A stretch of DNA of 64,000 bases. It comes from Rotaria macrura. Taxonomy: Eukaryota; Rotifera; Eurotatoria; Philodinida; Philodinidae. The DNA lies in NCBI GenBank assembly GCA_900239685.1, contig OENT01000325.1, forward strand, positions 1 through 64,000, given 5' to 3'. Of this stretch, positions 63,363 through 64,000 are shown piece after piece; the stretch's first letter is position 1, and each line of letters opens with the position of its first letter. Below the pieces are notes generated by a model. The model was given only the letters and a program-made list of their open reading frames with translations, made no database searches and was not told the DNA's origin. A program made the position numbers and the translations under genes.

Positions 63363-63672
63363 ATGTCTTGGTATTTCAAAATAGCAATGTTCATCAAACT
63401 GAGATCTCTATTTGTTTCTTCTTCATTACAATTGATTCTATTGTTAATTTTACCATTCATTGATTGTCAAGTTGTTTGATGTATATGATACCGAAGAGTA
63501 TTTATTGAATGTAAGGTTTCGCTATTTTTATTTAGAGTGCATTCGATGTAGAAGTTGTTAAATTAAACAATTTTAGACATGTCCATCTAGTAAAAAGAAC
63601 AAAATCAGTAAACATTGTGGTCAAATTGATTTTACTTGTATGAAATTTGATGAAGAAGATAGAAATAAATAA
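63363..63672 (+). CDS. Candidate small secreted Cys-bearing peptide, 67 aa
   Basis: First exon 63363-63470 encodes a signal-peptide-like sequence ending LQLILLLILPFIDCQ. A second exon 63577-63672, after a CAATTTTAG acceptor, encodes TCPSSKKNKISKHCGQIDFT then CMKFDEEDRNK and a TAA. Both are phase 0, with a GTTGTT donor. The mature peptide would be about 32 residues with three cysteines plus one near the cleavage site. An alternative using a GTAAGG donor at 63511 is possible but shifts the first-exon frame. No family recognised. Confidence 0.4.
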
Positions 63673-64000
63673 ATGACTCATTTCTTTTAAGAGTTCGATC
63701 ATCAAGCTTTATGCAGTTCGTCAGAATATTTAGCTGGTCGATTAGATAATTAGGTGATGCCATCGTTGATCATTCTTATAGTCAATAAAATAAATCTTTC
63801 ATGTTGGAGAGCAGTATATCCGTAGATTTTCAAGTCATGTTAAAAGAATGAAATGATTTTTTTTCACTTTTTTTACTCGCCTCTATAGCAACACTTTATC
63901 AAAGGTGACGTCATATTTTCAACACAACTGTTTGTGACGAATGAATCCCAATTTTATTTTCTTACACTGTACGCTGACATCGTATTGTCCGTCACATCAC
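63673..64000. other. No supported gene
   Basis: AT-rich tail of the window without recognisable features. Confidence 0.5.

Overview
The window is nuclear DNA of an animal, most likely a bdelloid rotifer (inference). It is AT-rich, most introns are 48-75 bp with GT..AG ends, the conserved genes have clear animal orthologues, and several families (isopentenyl phosphate kinase, a bacterial-style sialidase, Thr-rich single-pass membrane proteins) fit bdelloids. All multi-exon models below were joined by hand from splice signals and reading phase; exon lengths were checked for phase continuity.

Layout. 1-13.9 kb is gene-poor and repeat-rich: a tRNA-like relic, a Thr-rich membrane protein gene with a minisatellite in its intron, a diverged inverted duplication (4.37-5.66 kb), a palindromic element built from CCGTATACGG motifs (8.4-8.6 kb), a coiled-coil gene fragment, and a decayed hAT transposase (10.5-11.4 kb). 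14.06-18.86 kb (minus) is a complete 14-exon TANGO1/MIA3-like gene without the lumenal SH3-like domain. 19.76-20.64 kb (plus) is isopentenyl phosphate kinase. 23.3-26.7 kb (plus) is a full-length M13 (neprilysin-family) protein that has lost its zinc site. 27.7-30.1 kb (minus) is eIF4A3. 31.65-33.46 kb (plus) is a coiled-coil gene of unknown role, followed by WDR70 (33.7-38.5 kb, plus) and a single-exon gene (39.3-40.0 kb). 40-43.9 kb is intergenic and holds a 657-bp non-autonomous hAT element with a perfect 8-bp target duplication. 43.9-47.2 kb (minus) is an 8-exon gene for an 895-aa DDE-transposase-like protein with a C2H2 finger. 47.7-50.5 kb (minus) is the proteasome ATPase PSMC6/Rpt4. After another gene-poor stretch come a degenerate Nudix-like gene (53.4-54.2 kb, minus), a tryparedoxin-like gene (58.6-59.1 kb, plus), a sialidase-like gene (61.9-63.1 kb, plus) and a candidate small secreted Cys-bearing peptide (63.4-63.7 kb, plus).

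The genes do not form a pathway. Five are deeply conserved housekeeping or secretory genes (TANGO1-like, eIF4A3, WDR70, PSMC6, IPK), scattered among accessory, possibly acquired or transposon-derived genes. The most unusual items are the intron-bearing DDE-like gene, the SH3-less TANGO1, the inactive M13 protein and the hAT element with intact target duplication.
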